A stretch of 37,442 nt of DNA from assembly GCA_039024315.1 (NCBI GenBank), contig JBCCQN010000066.1:1-37442 (forward strand). The letters are read 5' to 3'. Shown piece by piece: positions 9,601-16,735 of the stretch. The notes below the pieces were generated by a model, which saw nothing but the letters and a program-made list of their open reading frames with translations, did no database searches and had not been told where the DNA came from. How positions within the stretch are numbered: the first letter of the stretch is position 1; each line of letters begins with the position of its first letter. The stretch comes from JBCAWW01 sp039024315 (GTDB lineage Bacteria > Bacteroidota > Bacteroidia > J057). The translations under genes were made by a program, and so were the position numbers.

Positions 9601-9807
9601 GCCAGGAACACCCGTTACCGCACAGGACCGTCCGCCTCGATAGGGGCCGACTTCACGAAAATCTAGACCTTCATAGAGTCTTTCATCAAATTGTAAGGTC
9701 TCCGTTTCCGGTGCATCCTTGCTTTTTTGCTTTCGTTGGGCGTTAGCTGTGTGGGGGAATAGAAATAGGCAAATACTTGCCCAGAGTAGGAGTTTGGTAG
9801 CTTGCAT
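6676..9807 (-). CDS. Sortilin/VPS10-like Asp-box beta-propeller protein, exported
   Basis: A 1043-residue protein with a signal peptide (MQATKLLLWASICLFLFPHTANAQ). About eleven Asp-box (BNR) motifs of S/T-x-D-x-G-x-T/S-W type are readable, including RTKDGGQSW, RSDDSGKTW, KSTDGGDTW, RSDDGGETW, SKDGGESW and SFDNGASW, spread over roughly residues 80-720. This implies a large ten-bladed or double propeller of the VPS10/sortilin type. After residue 730 come a beta domain and a charged helical region (LKKRVKDKDGMEKIVDEISR and beyond) that could be coiled coil. Automated pipelines often call such proteins glycosyl hydrolases, but no catalytic sialidase arginine triad is evident. A binding or scaffolding role outside the cytoplasm is more likely. 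It faces the divergent propeller gene across a 163-bp gap. Confidence 0.85.
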   Translation of the reverse strand: MQATKLLLWASICLFLFPHTANAQRKQKSKDAPETETLQFDERLYEGLDFREVGPYRGGRSCAVTGVPGQPLLFYFGSTGGGVWRTKDGGQSWQNISDGYFGGSVGAVAVSEYDPNVIYVGGGEKTVRGNVSYGYGVWKSVNAGKSWEQMGLADARHIARIRIHPKNPDRVYAAVMGDLYKPTQERGVYRSDDSGKTWERILFANEDAGAVDLTFDPSNPRILYASTWRIRRTPYSLSSGGEGSALWKSTDGGDTWEELSKKEGFPEGDLGIIGVAVSPVRSDRVWAIVESAEGGVFRSDDGGETWRRFNSDRALRQRAWYYTRIYADTQDDEVVYVMNVRYHKSTDGGRTFKPYAAPHGDHHDLWIAPEDPQRMIIGDDGGAQVSFDGGENWSTYYNQPTAQFYRVTTDNHFPYRIYAAQQDNSTIRILHRTEGRSIDRQHWESTAGGESAHIAVDPNDNDVVYGGSYGGYLTRINHRTGERRAINVWPDNPMGYGAEGMKYRFQWNFPISFSPHDSKKLYAGSNHLHMSKDGGESWEIISPDLTRNDPEKLKSSGGPITQDNTGVEYYCTVFAMAESPQEAGLIWVGSDDGLLHITKNGGDDWTNVTPADMPEWMMINSIEIDPFVKGGVYVAGTRYKMGDYSPYLYYSGDYGQTWKSITNGIDAQHFTRVLRADPERQGLLYAGTETGLYISFDNGASWKAFQQNLPIVPITDITLKNNNLIVATQGRGLWMIDDLTPLHQLNEEMAEKAWYLYQPLPSYRMGGGQSRFSRGAGTNHPGGVMVNFVVDELPEDEAIELSFYEADGDLIRTFSSKDKENMLKVEEGFNRFVWNMRYEDAKDFKGMILWWGQMSGPMAVPGKYYAKLKIGEDYQNQDFEILKDPRITASVEDLQAQFDHLIGIRDKLTETHEAIIDIRAAREQILTLKKRVKDKDGMEKIVDEISRLDSVMTVVEKELYQTKNRSGQDPLNFPIRLNNKLAHLAALSSIGDNPPTAQAQAFFEEVTAAINKQLNIWYKIRDEEVPAFNKLVRETTIDAVILD

Positions 9808-9935
9808 ATTGATTTATCTAATCTTGATAGAAGATTGAATTTAGGTAATTTTCCTCTTTCAGAACTTTTCTTGTGAAATCTGGTAAGAATATCTATCCTT
9901 GAAGTGGGGCTGGAAATAGTAGGAACTAATCCAAC

Positions 9936-9943
9936 TATTTTTG
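9936..9943 (+). promoter_or_regulatory. Bacteroidota-type -7 element (TATTTTTG)
   Basis: TATTTTTG is an exact match to the Bacteroidota -7 consensus TAnnTTTG. It lies 27 bases before the ATG at 9971 in the gap between two divergent genes. No convincing -33 TTG box is visible at the usual spacing, so this is a candidate promoter for the Reg_prop gene only. Confidence 0.4.
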
Positions 9944-9970
9944 TATCACCAAATTACTCGTTCAAAATTC

Positions 9971-12106
9971 ATGATTCAATCTTATCGCTTTTCTCGCTTG
10001 CTAAGCATGCTGCTGCTTAGCCTTCCCCTCATGCTGGCCGCCCAAGGCTCTGAATGGGGACTCTACACTAACTCTTTCACCTTTCATCAAGATCAGTTTC
10101 AAGAGCGTGTGCTGCTCGGAGGAAATACCGTCACCGCTTTCGCCAAGGACGCTAAGGGCATGCTTTATTTTGGCGTTGCCGGTCGAGGGCTAGTCCGCTA
10201 TGATGGTGCTGCCTATAGTGTGCTCACCGATAGAAACACCAAAGCACTCAATCGCAATATCAGGGCCCTAGGCGTAGACCGTCAGGATCGCTTATGGATT
10301 GGTACCAACAAAGGGCTCGTTATCTACGATGGTAAAAGCTTCACTGAATACACCAAAGACAATACGCCCGATTTTCCTTACAAATCTATCCACGAGATCT
10401 ATGTAGACCTCAAGGGTCGTATCTGGGTTAGTGGTTTTGCCAATGAGATCGGCCTCAAAGGCGTCAAACTCAATGGCGGCGGTTGGTCCATGTTTGCTAG
10501 CGGGGTTTGGACGCACTACAACAAGGACAATACTGAGCTGGATTACGACTTCGTCGAAGACTTTTGCATGGACCGCAAGGGTAACTTATGGGTTAGTGTC
10601 GGGATCGAAGATCGTGGGGTGGCTCGCTTTGATGGTTCTGCATGGACCTTCTTTACCAAGGACAATACGGCTTTGCCTAACAATAAAGTCCGTGCGATTG
10701 CCGCAGGACCTGACGGCAACGTTTACTTCGGAACGGCTAAAGGCCTCGTCGAATTTGATGGCAGCAAGTGGGCGGTAACTACCTTAACCCAAAAGTTTGG
10801 TATCTCTGCTTTAGACAAACTTCAAGACCTAGATCAGCCAGATGTATTGAGTATGGCGATCGAGGACAATGGCACTTTTTGGATTGGGACCAAAGGCCGA
10901 GGCGTCATCCAGTTACAAGGCCCTAAGCGGAGACTAATCTCTATCGAAAATTCGCCCATCACCAGCAACTTTGTCAAGAAAATCCATATCGACGCCGAAG
11001 GCCGCAAATACTTCATCACTGGCTTTAAAGCAGAAAGCCTTTTGGATGCTTCTATGGAAGAAAGTACTTCCAGTGGCCATGTTGGAGTAGTAAGCTTTTT
11101 AGAAGGCAAACTCGAAGCAGGCAATGGTTTTAGCCTTTTTAATACCCAAACATCTGAGATGCCTTCTGATGTATTTAACAAAATGACCGTTGGCCCTGAT
11201 GGCAAACTATGGATGGTGGATGGTACCAATACCATTACTTCCTTTGACGGGGAGAACTGGGACCGCCACGAGTCCAATGCGAGCGCTCTTAGTGGACTCT
11301 TTTCCTTGGCGGTAGATCAGGAGGGAACCGTTTATGCTGGTTCCCAGAACGCTGGTCTCCAAAAGCTAAGCAATGGCACCTTCAGCTCTTTTACCAAAAA
11401 GAATTCAGAGGTGGGTAATCAAGTCATTCACCTTACGACCACCCCTGACGGTACAGTTTGGTTTGCCAGTTATAAAGGCGTCAGTAGTTTTGATGGTAAT
11501 AGTGTAAAAACTTACGATAAGAAAAGCGCTGGCCTGCCAGCAAACGTAGTGATTTCACTCACTAGTGCCAGTGATGGTAGCGTTTGGATCGGTATGCAAA
11601 AAGGCGTCGGTCGCTTCAAAGACGGTAGTTGGACCTTTTGGAATAAAAAGAATAGCGAGCTACCTGGCAATTTTATCGATCAGATCGCCGAAGACAGCGA
11701 TGGCAAAATTTGGGTTCTCACCCGCGGCAACAAAGTCGGAGTCTTTGATGGCAACCAATGGACTAGCTTCAAGGAGATGGCAGGCGAAACTTATGGGCTA
11801 AACTGTATCGCAACCGATGAGGCCGGCCGCGTCTTTATAGGTACCAACCTTCGTGGGCTTTTGGTCTATGAAAATGGTAAATGGGAGCGTTGGGGCAAGG
11901 AAAACTCTCCCCTTTATCTTCCCAATGTCAAGGCAATTGCTGCTAGCAATGGCGTTCTTTGGGTGAGCGCGGCAGTACCGGATAGACTTTCTACTCCGGG
12001 TACGCCTACGGGAGCTCCAGCTCCGACCCCCACCCCAGAAGAAGCTTTGAGAGCAAAAATCGAGGCTTTCGATCCAAGTGGGGTATTGGTTCGCTATAAG
12101 TTTTAA
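9971..12106 (+). CDS. Reg_prop (two-component-regulator-type) double beta-propeller protein
   Basis: A 711-residue exported protein. The ATG at 9971 precedes a signal peptide (SRLLSMLLLSLPLMLAAQ); the frame also reaches a TTG at 9941. About fourteen repeats of about 45-50 residues follow, each centred on D-x-x-G-x-x-W/Y-x-G-T/S and often ending in FDGxxW, for example DRQDRLWIGTNKGLV, DRKGNLWVSV, GPDGNVYFGTAKGLV, TPDGTVWFAS and SASDGSVWIGMQKGV. Fourteen blades suit two seven-bladed Reg_prop propellers, normally the ligand-sensing half of hybrid two-component systems. Here there is no Y_Y_Y domain, transmembrane helix or kinase; the chain ends in a Pro/Thr/Ala linker (TPTGAPAPTPTPEE) and a short tail. 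It is therefore a free periplasmic or surface propeller of unknown ligand. Confidence 0.83.
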   Translation: MIQSYRFSRLLSMLLLSLPLMLAAQGSEWGLYTNSFTFHQDQFQERVLLGGNTVTAFAKDAKGMLYFGVAGRGLVRYDGAAYSVLTDRNTKALNRNIRALGVDRQDRLWIGTNKGLVIYDGKSFTEYTKDNTPDFPYKSIHEIYVDLKGRIWVSGFANEIGLKGVKLNGGGWSMFASGVWTHYNKDNTELDYDFVEDFCMDRKGNLWVSVGIEDRGVARFDGSAWTFFTKDNTALPNNKVRAIAAGPDGNVYFGTAKGLVEFDGSKWAVTTLTQKFGISALDKLQDLDQPDVLSMAIEDNGTFWIGTKGRGVIQLQGPKRRLISIENSPITSNFVKKIHIDAEGRKYFITGFKAESLLDASMEESTSSGHVGVVSFLEGKLEAGNGFSLFNTQTSEMPSDVFNKMTVGPDGKLWMVDGTNTITSFDGENWDRHESNASALSGLFSLAVDQEGTVYAGSQNAGLQKLSNGTFSSFTKKNSEVGNQVIHLTTTPDGTVWFASYKGVSSFDGNSVKTYDKKSAGLPANVVISLTSASDGSVWIGMQKGVGRFKDGSWTFWNKKNSELPGNFIDQIAEDSDGKIWVLTRGNKVGVFDGNQWTSFKEMAGETYGLNCIATDEAGRVFIGTNLRGLLVYENGKWERWGKENSPLYLPNVKAIAASNGVLWVSAAVPDRLSTPGTPTGAPAPTPTPEEALRAKIEAFDPSGVLVRYKF
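11337..11353 (-). repeat. AGCGTT mini-hairpin repeat, variant stem
   Basis: The plus strand reads CTGG-TTC-CCAG-AACGCT. On the minus strand this is AGCGTT, then a perfect 4-bp stem CTGG/CCAG around a GAA loop. The head and GNA-type loop match the main repeat; both stem arms differ. It is inside the Reg_prop gene. Confidence 0.6.
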
Positions 12107-12122
12107 GCGTTCCGCGCAGCGG
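12107..12122 (+). repeat. Mini-hairpin repeat GCGTTCCGCGCAGCGG (canonical)
   Basis: This copy of the 16-mer starts immediately after the TAA stop of the Reg_prop gene. The CCGC/GCGG arms pair around a GCA triloop. The two bases upstream complete the AAGCGTT head. Confidence 0.85.
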
Positions 12123-12137
12123 TAGCAAATCCCAAAG

Positions 12138-12173
12138 ATACCGGATATGCTCTCTTCGTTCGAATTCCGGTAT
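12138..12173. repeat. Inverted repeat ATACCGGA / TCCGGTAT
   Basis: Perfect 8-bp arms at 12138-12145 and 12166-12173 with a 20-nt spacer, in the convergent gap. It resembles dispersed GTCATACCGGAAT-type intergenic palindromes of many bacteria; no coding role is seen. Confidence 0.6.
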
Positions 12174-12219
12174 GACGGATAGCTTTATTGCCAGAGGCTA
12201 GAAAAAACTTCAAAACGTC

Positions 12220-12249
12220 ATCCCGCACAAATGCAATGCGATGCGGGAT
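12220..12249. repeat. Inverted repeat ATCCCGCA / TGCGGGAT
   Basis: Perfect 8-bp arms at 12220-12227 and 12242-12249 with a 14-nt spacer. It sits 46 bases after the previous palindrome in the same convergent gap and probably belongs to the same class of intergenic hairpins. Confidence 0.6.
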
Positions 12250-12259
12250 CTTTGATTAA

Positions 12260-12275
12260 GCGTTCCGCGAAGCGG
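12260..12275 (+). repeat. Mini-hairpin repeat GCGTTCCGCGAAGCGG (canonical)
   Basis: Second canonical copy in this gap, with a GAA loop, in the same orientation as the copy at 12107. The wider context AAGCGTT...GCGGTAG is also shared between the two copies. Confidence 0.85.
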
Positions 12276-12300
12276 TAGTAAAACAAAAGAGCCTAACAAA

Positions 12301-12337
12301 AAAACGCTGACGAGATATCAAATCCTGTCAGCGTTTT
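12301..12337 (-). terminator. Bidirectional terminator-like hairpin for S46 peptidase gene
   Basis: Perfect 11-bp arms AAAACGCTGAC (12301-12311) and GTCAGCGTTTT (12327-12337) with a 15-nt loop. Read on the minus strand the hairpin runs into seven T residues, which suits termination of the minus-strand S46 gene. The plus-strand tail (GTTTTGTATT) is weaker. Confidence 0.75.
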
Positions 12338-12338
12338 G

Positions 12339-12430
12339 TATTAAGTACTGAGAAAAATTAGTCTCGCATGAACCATGCAGCCCAATTTCCCTAAGTCTTA
12401 ATACTAAATACTATTATCTAGGTACTTAAC
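12339..12430 (-). repeat. Dispersed intergenic element, copy A (minus orientation)
   Basis: Its reverse complement begins TTAAGTACCTAGATAATAGT and ends TTTTTCTCAGTACTTAAT. It aligns with the element at 21143-21273 through TAAGTACYTAGAYAA, AGTATTYAGTATT, GAGGGAAAT/TAGGGAAAT, ATGGTTCA and TTTTTCTC blocks. It lacks the internal palindrome present in the other copies. It lies at the 3' end of the S46 gene between converging genes. Confidence 0.7.
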
Positions 12431-12438
12431 AGCAATAA

Positions 12439-14595
12439 CTATTTGATCAACTCCATCTCGTCGATCAGGTAGCCAGCGTTGGCGTATTTGTCGATGATAA
12501 AGAGGACATAGCGCACGTCCACCGAGATGTTGCGGCATTGATTGACATCATAGTTGACATCACTCATGGTGCCTTCCCAGTTGCGGTCAAAGTTGAGGCC
12601 GATGAGGTGGCCGTCTCCATTGATTACGGGGCTACCAGAGTTGCCGCCGGAGGTATGGTTAGAGGCAATAAAGCAAACTCTAAGTTCACCGTCTTGGGCA
12701 TATTGTCCATAGTCTCTAGACTCATTGAGATCGATCAGTTTTTGAGGTAGATCAAACTCTCTGTCGCCCGGTACATACTTCGCGATCACCCCGTCCAGGG
12801 TAGTGTAATGCTTATAAACGATACCGTCATTGGGTTGCATGCCTTCGACCTTGCCATAGGTCACACGCAGAGTAAAGTTGGCGTCTGGGTAGAAGGTTTT
12901 ATCGCTATAAACCTCGCGTAGGGCCTTCATATAGATTCGGTAGCGATCCTGAATTTCGCTGTTCACACGGCCATATTCTGGCTGTACGGCAAAGTATAGG
13001 CTAATCATTTCCCCCATGAGGGAATAAATCGGATCGCCTGCGAGTTTTTCTGGGGAAAAATCGGCCAGCATAGTCTCGAAGCGTTCTGGATCGGTCAAAG
13101 CGGAGCGCGAAAATACATCTGCCGCCCAAGCGTTGTAGTCGCCAGCATGAGATTCTGCTACGTGAGCCGCAAGAGCGCGGGGACGATATTGGGCCGGTAC
13201 TTCTTCGGCTTCAGCATAAGACTGCATCAAAGTCGCCATCACTTGTTGGTCGAGAGGAGCGTGATAGTTTTTGAAGTGTCCGACAGAGGCTTTACGCATG
13301 TCTTCGATAGCAGCAGTAGCCGCTTCTTCATCAGAGCCATCGCCATACGCTTTCAGCGAACGTCCCAGTCTATTGGCAAAGCGGAAAGCCTCGGTCGCAT
13401 AACCAGCCTCACTAAAATAGCGCATACCATAAGTGAGCGGACGGATCTCCGCGTAGAGGCCTTCAAACTCATTTAGGAGTCCACCGTAGGCCTCTTGCCA
13501 CTCCTCTTTAGCTGCTATACGCTTGAGAAATTCTTGTTCCTCAGCCTGCTTTTTAGCAATCGCATCATCGCGCTCTAGCCCTCTTACACGCCCAAGCCAT
13601 TTTTTCCAAGCGTTGGCTACACCTGCCTGCTTAGAGGCATATTGGATGCGTACTTTGTCGCTGGACCCCATTTCTTTTTCCATGATGTCGAGGATGTCCT
13701 GACGCATGTCAATACCAATTGGGTCTTCGACATTTTGGATAAGTTCCACACCGTGGGAAGTCAGATACTCATTGGTTCTGGCCGGAAAGCCATAAACCAT
13801 AGTAAAGTCGCCCGCATTTACCCCTTTGAGGGAAACAGGGAAAGAATGGCGAGGCTTGAGGGGAATATTTTCTTCTGAATATTCCGCGGGCTTGCCGTCA
13901 GGGCCAGAGTAGATGCGGAAGAGAGAAAAATCGCCGGTATGACGGGGCCAAACCCAGTTATCAGTATCAGCCCCAAATTTACCTACTGCAGAAGGAGGAG
14001 CGCCTACCAAACGTACATCTTTGAAGATTTCGGTTACAATGACGTAGTATTCATTACCGTAGTAAAAGGGCATTACTTCTGCTTCGTAGTGTGTGCCTTC
14101 AGTAATACGATTGACGATGGCTTCGCTATGCTCGCTGAGCATGGCTTCGCGATCTTCCTGAGAGGTATTTTCATCTATGCCGTCAAACATCTCTTTGGTT
14201 ACATCCTCGATGCGCACGATAAAGGTTACCGAAAGTCCTGGATTGGGTAGTTCCTCTGCCTGGGACATCGCCCAAAAGCCGTCGGTGAGGTAGTCATTTT
14301 CAACGGAACTATGACTCTGAATCCGCCCGTAACCACAGTGGTGGTTGGTCAGCAAGAGGCCACGGTTGGAGATAACTTCTCCGGTACAGCCACCGCCAAA
14401 TTTGACGATTGCGTCCTTGAGGCTGCTTTGGTTGACGCTGTAAATATCTTCGGCCGTCAGTTTAAGGCCCATAGATTGCATTTCTGCTTCGTTGAGAACC
14501 CCTAGTAGTGCGGGAATCCACATACCTTCATCCGCTCTCAGCGGGGAAAGCATCGTAATGCAAAGCAGTAACACCAAACTTCTCAGTAGTTTCAT
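12439..14595 (-). CDS. S46 family serine dipeptidyl-peptidase, DPP11-like
   Basis: A 718-residue exported exopeptidase that would release dipeptides from peptide N-termini in the periplasm. The ATG at 14595 is preferred over the TTG at 14607; a signal peptide follows (LRSLVLLLCITMLSPLRA). The S46 trypsin-like triad is readable: His in LLTNHHCGYG (residues 85-86), Asp in GADTDNWVWPRHTGD, and Ser653 in GGNSGSPV. Downstream, GLNFDRNWEG places Arg671 exactly 18 residues after the catalytic Ser. This matches the Ser655/Arg673 spacing known for DPP11, whose Arg selects Asp/Glu at P1, whereas DPP7 has Gly there. DPP11-type specificity is therefore inferred. A helical domain occupies about 290-560, as usual for the family. 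Confidence 0.93.
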   Translation of the reverse strand: MKLLRSLVLLLCITMLSPLRADEGMWIPALLGVLNEAEMQSMGLKLTAEDIYSVNQSSLKDAIVKFGGGCTGEVISNRGLLLTNHHCGYGRIQSHSSVENDYLTDGFWAMSQAEELPNPGLSVTFIVRIEDVTKEMFDGIDENTSQEDREAMLSEHSEAIVNRITEGTHYEAEVMPFYYGNEYYVIVTEIFKDVRLVGAPPSAVGKFGADTDNWVWPRHTGDFSLFRIYSGPDGKPAEYSEENIPLKPRHSFPVSLKGVNAGDFTMVYGFPARTNEYLTSHGVELIQNVEDPIGIDMRQDILDIMEKEMGSSDKVRIQYASKQAGVANAWKKWLGRVRGLERDDAIAKKQAEEQEFLKRIAAKEEWQEAYGGLLNEFEGLYAEIRPLTYGMRYFSEAGYATEAFRFANRLGRSLKAYGDGSDEEAATAAIEDMRKASVGHFKNYHAPLDQQVMATLMQSYAEAEEVPAQYRPRALAAHVAESHAGDYNAWAADVFSRSALTDPERFETMLADFSPEKLAGDPIYSLMGEMISLYFAVQPEYGRVNSEIQDRYRIYMKALREVYSDKTFYPDANFTLRVTYGKVEGMQPNDGIVYKHYTTLDGVIAKYVPGDREFDLPQKLIDLNESRDYGQYAQDGELRVCFIASNHTSGGNSGSPVINGDGHLIGLNFDRNWEGTMSDVNYDVNQCRNISVDVRYVLFIIDKYANAGYLIDEMELIK

Positions 14596-14714
14596 ATTCG
14601 TAGTCAAATTACTTTTTGGGAGGCTTAAGTTACATTCCTAACAGCAGTTAGGCAACGCAAGTTTGCCCGTTCTAGATAAGGCGAAACTAAGAAATAGTTT
14701 GGGGGAGGGAAATT

Positions 14715-15428
14715 CTATATTTTGATGAAAGCCTGCGTTTTGGGGTCGAAGACGTAAGCTTGTTTAGGCAAGTTTTTAACTCGCTCAAGCTGCGTACTGT
14801 CTATTTCGCGTAGTTGGTAATAGGTATAAATCGTATCAACACAGCCTGGTTCTGGATGGAGTAGATTGGAATGGGTATGTGCACTACCATCGACTTCAGC
14901 AGCAAAAGAAACGGATTGGTTGAAGATCATCTCCACTCGTCGAGTAGAATCATTGTAGTGGTATAGCTCATGTGAATGCCCATAAGTGCTGATACTTCTC
15001 GAGATGAGGATCGCGTTTTTTTCCTCTTGGCAGAGAACGTCTATCCCTTTGATTTTGATGTAGTGCCTGGCAAAAGGATCGTTCGCCGCAGCGAAACGCT
15101 CTCCACTACGTCCATCAAAAAAGTGTACTTGGTATAGGCTGAAGAGCGGATCGATCAAGATCACCACCGCATAATCTTGGAAGCTGTCTGCATTTAGTCG
15201 AGGTCTTAATACCGTATCAATGTAAACACCGCCTAAGAACATTTCTCGCTCCATGCTATCTAATTCTTCCCCCGCAAAATGCTCATCGTTGAGGATGACT
15301 AGCTGCTGATGAATGTGCTCCCATACCTGCTCCTGATTCAAGGCAACTGCCTTTGGGTTCTCGCTGGGCCGGAAACAGGCCGTGAGAAGGCAGCAAATAC
15401 ATAAACAGAAAATAAATGAGACTTTCAT
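14715..15428 (-). CDS. Hypothetical lipoprotein
   Basis: A 237-residue protein starting with a clear lipoprotein signal (MKVSFIFCLCICCLLTACF, lipobox LTAC). The mature part is rich in beta-strand-like sequence and contains DYAVVILIDPLFSLYQVHFFDGRSGERF, suggesting a globular periplasmic domain. I do not recognise the family. It is the last gene of a likely three-gene minus-strand run (trmN6, membrane protein, this gene), separated from the previous gene by 39 bases. A degenerate copy of the AGCGTT hairpin (TCGC/GCGA stem with a 4-nt loop) lies at 15081-15100 within the frame. Confidence 0.75.
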   Translation of the reverse strand: MKVSFIFCLCICCLLTACFRPSENPKAVALNQEQVWEHIHQQLVILNDEHFAGEELDSMEREMFLGGVYIDTVLRPRLNADSFQDYAVVILIDPLFSLYQVHFFDGRSGERFAAANDPFARHYIKIKGIDVLCQEEKNAILISRSISTYGHSHELYHYNDSTRRVEMIFNQSVSFAAEVDGSAHTHSNLLHPEPGCVDTIYTYYQLREIDSTQLERVKNLPKQAYVFDPKTQAFIKI

Positions 15429-15467
15429 CTGTAGATTTTGGGTGAATGTGGGAAACTCAAAACCGGC

Positions 15468-15977
15468 TTACTTACGAAGTCTTTGCTCTAGGAGGTACAA
15501 TACAATCGCTAATGTAAGGTAGAGCATTCCTTGCCCAAAATAGTCAGAAAGTTGATACCAGACAGGATCAAAATGCGCCAGGATCCCCCTAAAACCCGTA
15601 TAGTCTCGGTGGAAATTGGTGATCGCTATGACGAGAGGATTTAGCAAGGCCGAACCAGCAATCACGAGAGAAAAAGCAATGCTCTTACGGGCATTTTTGA
15701 GGCACAGGCCTACAATCAAGATCAATCTCAGTACAAAGCCCATCAACAGATACCAAGGATAATCTTCGGTCCCTAGCTTAGGATAATCCGCCCAAATTTG
15801 GATACTAGAATAAAGCATTATCATCAGACCAACAGCTAAGGTGATGATATTGACCCAAGAAAGGATACCCGTACTTATTGCGCGTTTGGCAGGAAAAACC
15901 AACCAATGAAAAATTAGCGGTATGATCACCAAGGGATAAGACTGCCAATTGAGGAGGAGGATCAGCTCTTCAAACAT
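15468..15977 (-). CDS. Hypothetical integral membrane protein
   Basis: A 169-residue hydrophobic protein with about five predicted membrane segments, near residues 15-30, 35-58, 75-95, 100-120 and 150-166. There are short charged loops and a basic C-terminus (EQRLRK). No catalytic or binding motif is recognised. It sits 41 bases downstream of trmN6 and 39 bases upstream of the lipoprotein gene on the same strand, so cotranscription is likely, but its role cannot be stated. Confidence 0.75.
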   Translation of the reverse strand: MFEELILLLNWQSYPLVIIPLIFHWLVFPAKRAISTGILSWVNIITLAVGLMIMLYSSIQIWADYPKLGTEDYPWYLLMGFVLRLILIVGLCLKNARKSIAFSLVIAGSALLNPLVIAITNFHRDYTGFRGILAHFDPVWYQLSDYFGQGMLYLTLAIVLYLLEQRLRK

Positions 15978-16018
15978 GGATGGTGTGTAAAATATGTGCT
16001 CTCTTAATTTAGGGCTCC

Positions 16019-16735
16019 TTATTCAAATGCAAAAGGCAAATAGTAAGCTTGCGTCAAAAATTGATACGCTTTGGAATAGCGGCCCTGCTCATCATAAATA
16101 CTAAGCATATCCTCCTGCAAGACTTGAGACATTGGGCCTGCCAGCAATAATACCCTATGCGGAGATTTACGCGGACTCGCCTGTATAAGCGTACGCCGAT
16201 GCAGCTCCCATTGCTGCTTGTGTAATTCGGCTTTCATCGCGACTTCTCGTTCTGTAGGCAGGATCATCACCAAGCGAGCCTCCTTGTTTGCCAAGCGACA
16301 GCAATGCTCAATCAGATCCTTAAAAGCCAAACTCTGATCATGCCGGGCTTGGGCTCTGGCGTTCTCCGGAGGAGTAATGCCCGCAGTAAAATAAGGCGGA
16401 TTACAAAGAAAGAGATCGTATTTGTGCCTAGCTTGATAATCCTGTAAAGCCTTTGGGTAAAGGGATAAGCGTTCCGCGAAGCGACTAGCCTCAAAATTTG
16501 CCCTTGCCTGCTCCGCAGCCGCTGGATCTATCTCAATGGCGTCAATCTCCAGATGAGCGTTACGCTGGGCGTACATCAAAGTCAAAAGACCCGTACCCGT
16601 ACCAATATCCAATACCCGCCTGCTATCGATCGGAGGGGCCCAAGCACCCAGCAAAATGCCATCAGTGCTGACTTTCATCGCACATTGGTCCTGCTCTATG
16701 CTAAACTGCTGAAAACGAAATGTAGAAGCACCCAT
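16019..16735 (-). CDS. trmN6: tRNA1(Val) (adenine(37)-N6)-methyltransferase
   Basis: A 238-residue class I SAM-dependent methyltransferase. The SAM-binding glycine motif VLDIGTGTGLLTL begins at residue 41. The acidic end of strand beta-2 is IDAIEID (residues 64-70), and the amino-methyltransferase motif NPPYF is at 112-116. The opening FRFQQFSIEQDQCAMKVSTDGILLG is typical of TrmN6/YfiC, which methylates A37 of tRNA1(Val) in the cytoplasm. It is the first gene of a probable three-gene minus-strand operon. Residues 83-91 (ASRFAERLS) are encoded by a copy of the GCGTTCCGCGAAGCG repeat, at a position where homologues often read SPWxxRI. A second variant hairpin lies at 16556-16572 in the same gene. 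Confidence 0.88.
   Translation of the reverse strand: MGASTFRFQQFSIEQDQCAMKVSTDGILLGAWAPPIDSRRVLDIGTGTGLLTLMYAQRNAHLEIDAIEIDPAAAEQARANFEASRFAERLSLYPKALQDYQARHKYDLFLCNPPYFTAGITPPENARAQARHDQSLAFKDLIEHCCRLANKEARLVMILPTEREVAMKAELHKQQWELHRRTLIQASPRKSPHRVLLLAGPMSQVLQEDMLSIYDEQGRYSKAYQFLTQAYYLPFAFE
16469..16483 (+). repeat. Mini-hairpin repeat GCGTTCCGCGAAGCG inside trmN6
   Basis: A 15-base match to the canonical repeat, preceded by ATAA so the full AAGCGTT head is present. The last stem base is changed (GCGA instead of GCGG). On the minus strand it encodes RFAERL. Confidence 0.75.
16556..16572 (+). repeat. AGCGTT mini-hairpin repeat, variant stem, inside trmN6
   Basis: Reads AGCGTT-ACGC-TGG-GCGT: the conserved head followed by a perfect 4-bp stem ACGC/GCGT around a 3-nt loop. 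The loop is TGG rather than GNA. Confidence 0.5.

Noticed and set aside
6676..9807. Sialidase or glycosyl hydrolase function for the Asp-box protein
   Set aside because: Asp boxes are structural. No arginine triad or catalytic Tyr/Glu arrangement of sialidases is seen.
12107..12430. Possible CRISPR array in the hairpin-rich gap
   Set aside because: The repeats are of different types with no regular spacing or unique spacers, and no cas genes are present.
14637..14652. Hairpin CCTAAC-AGCA-GTTAGG upstream of the S46 gene, resembling integron attC core bases
   Set aside because: No paired attC consensus arms, no integrase and no cassette structure nearby; treated as an ordinary small hairpin.
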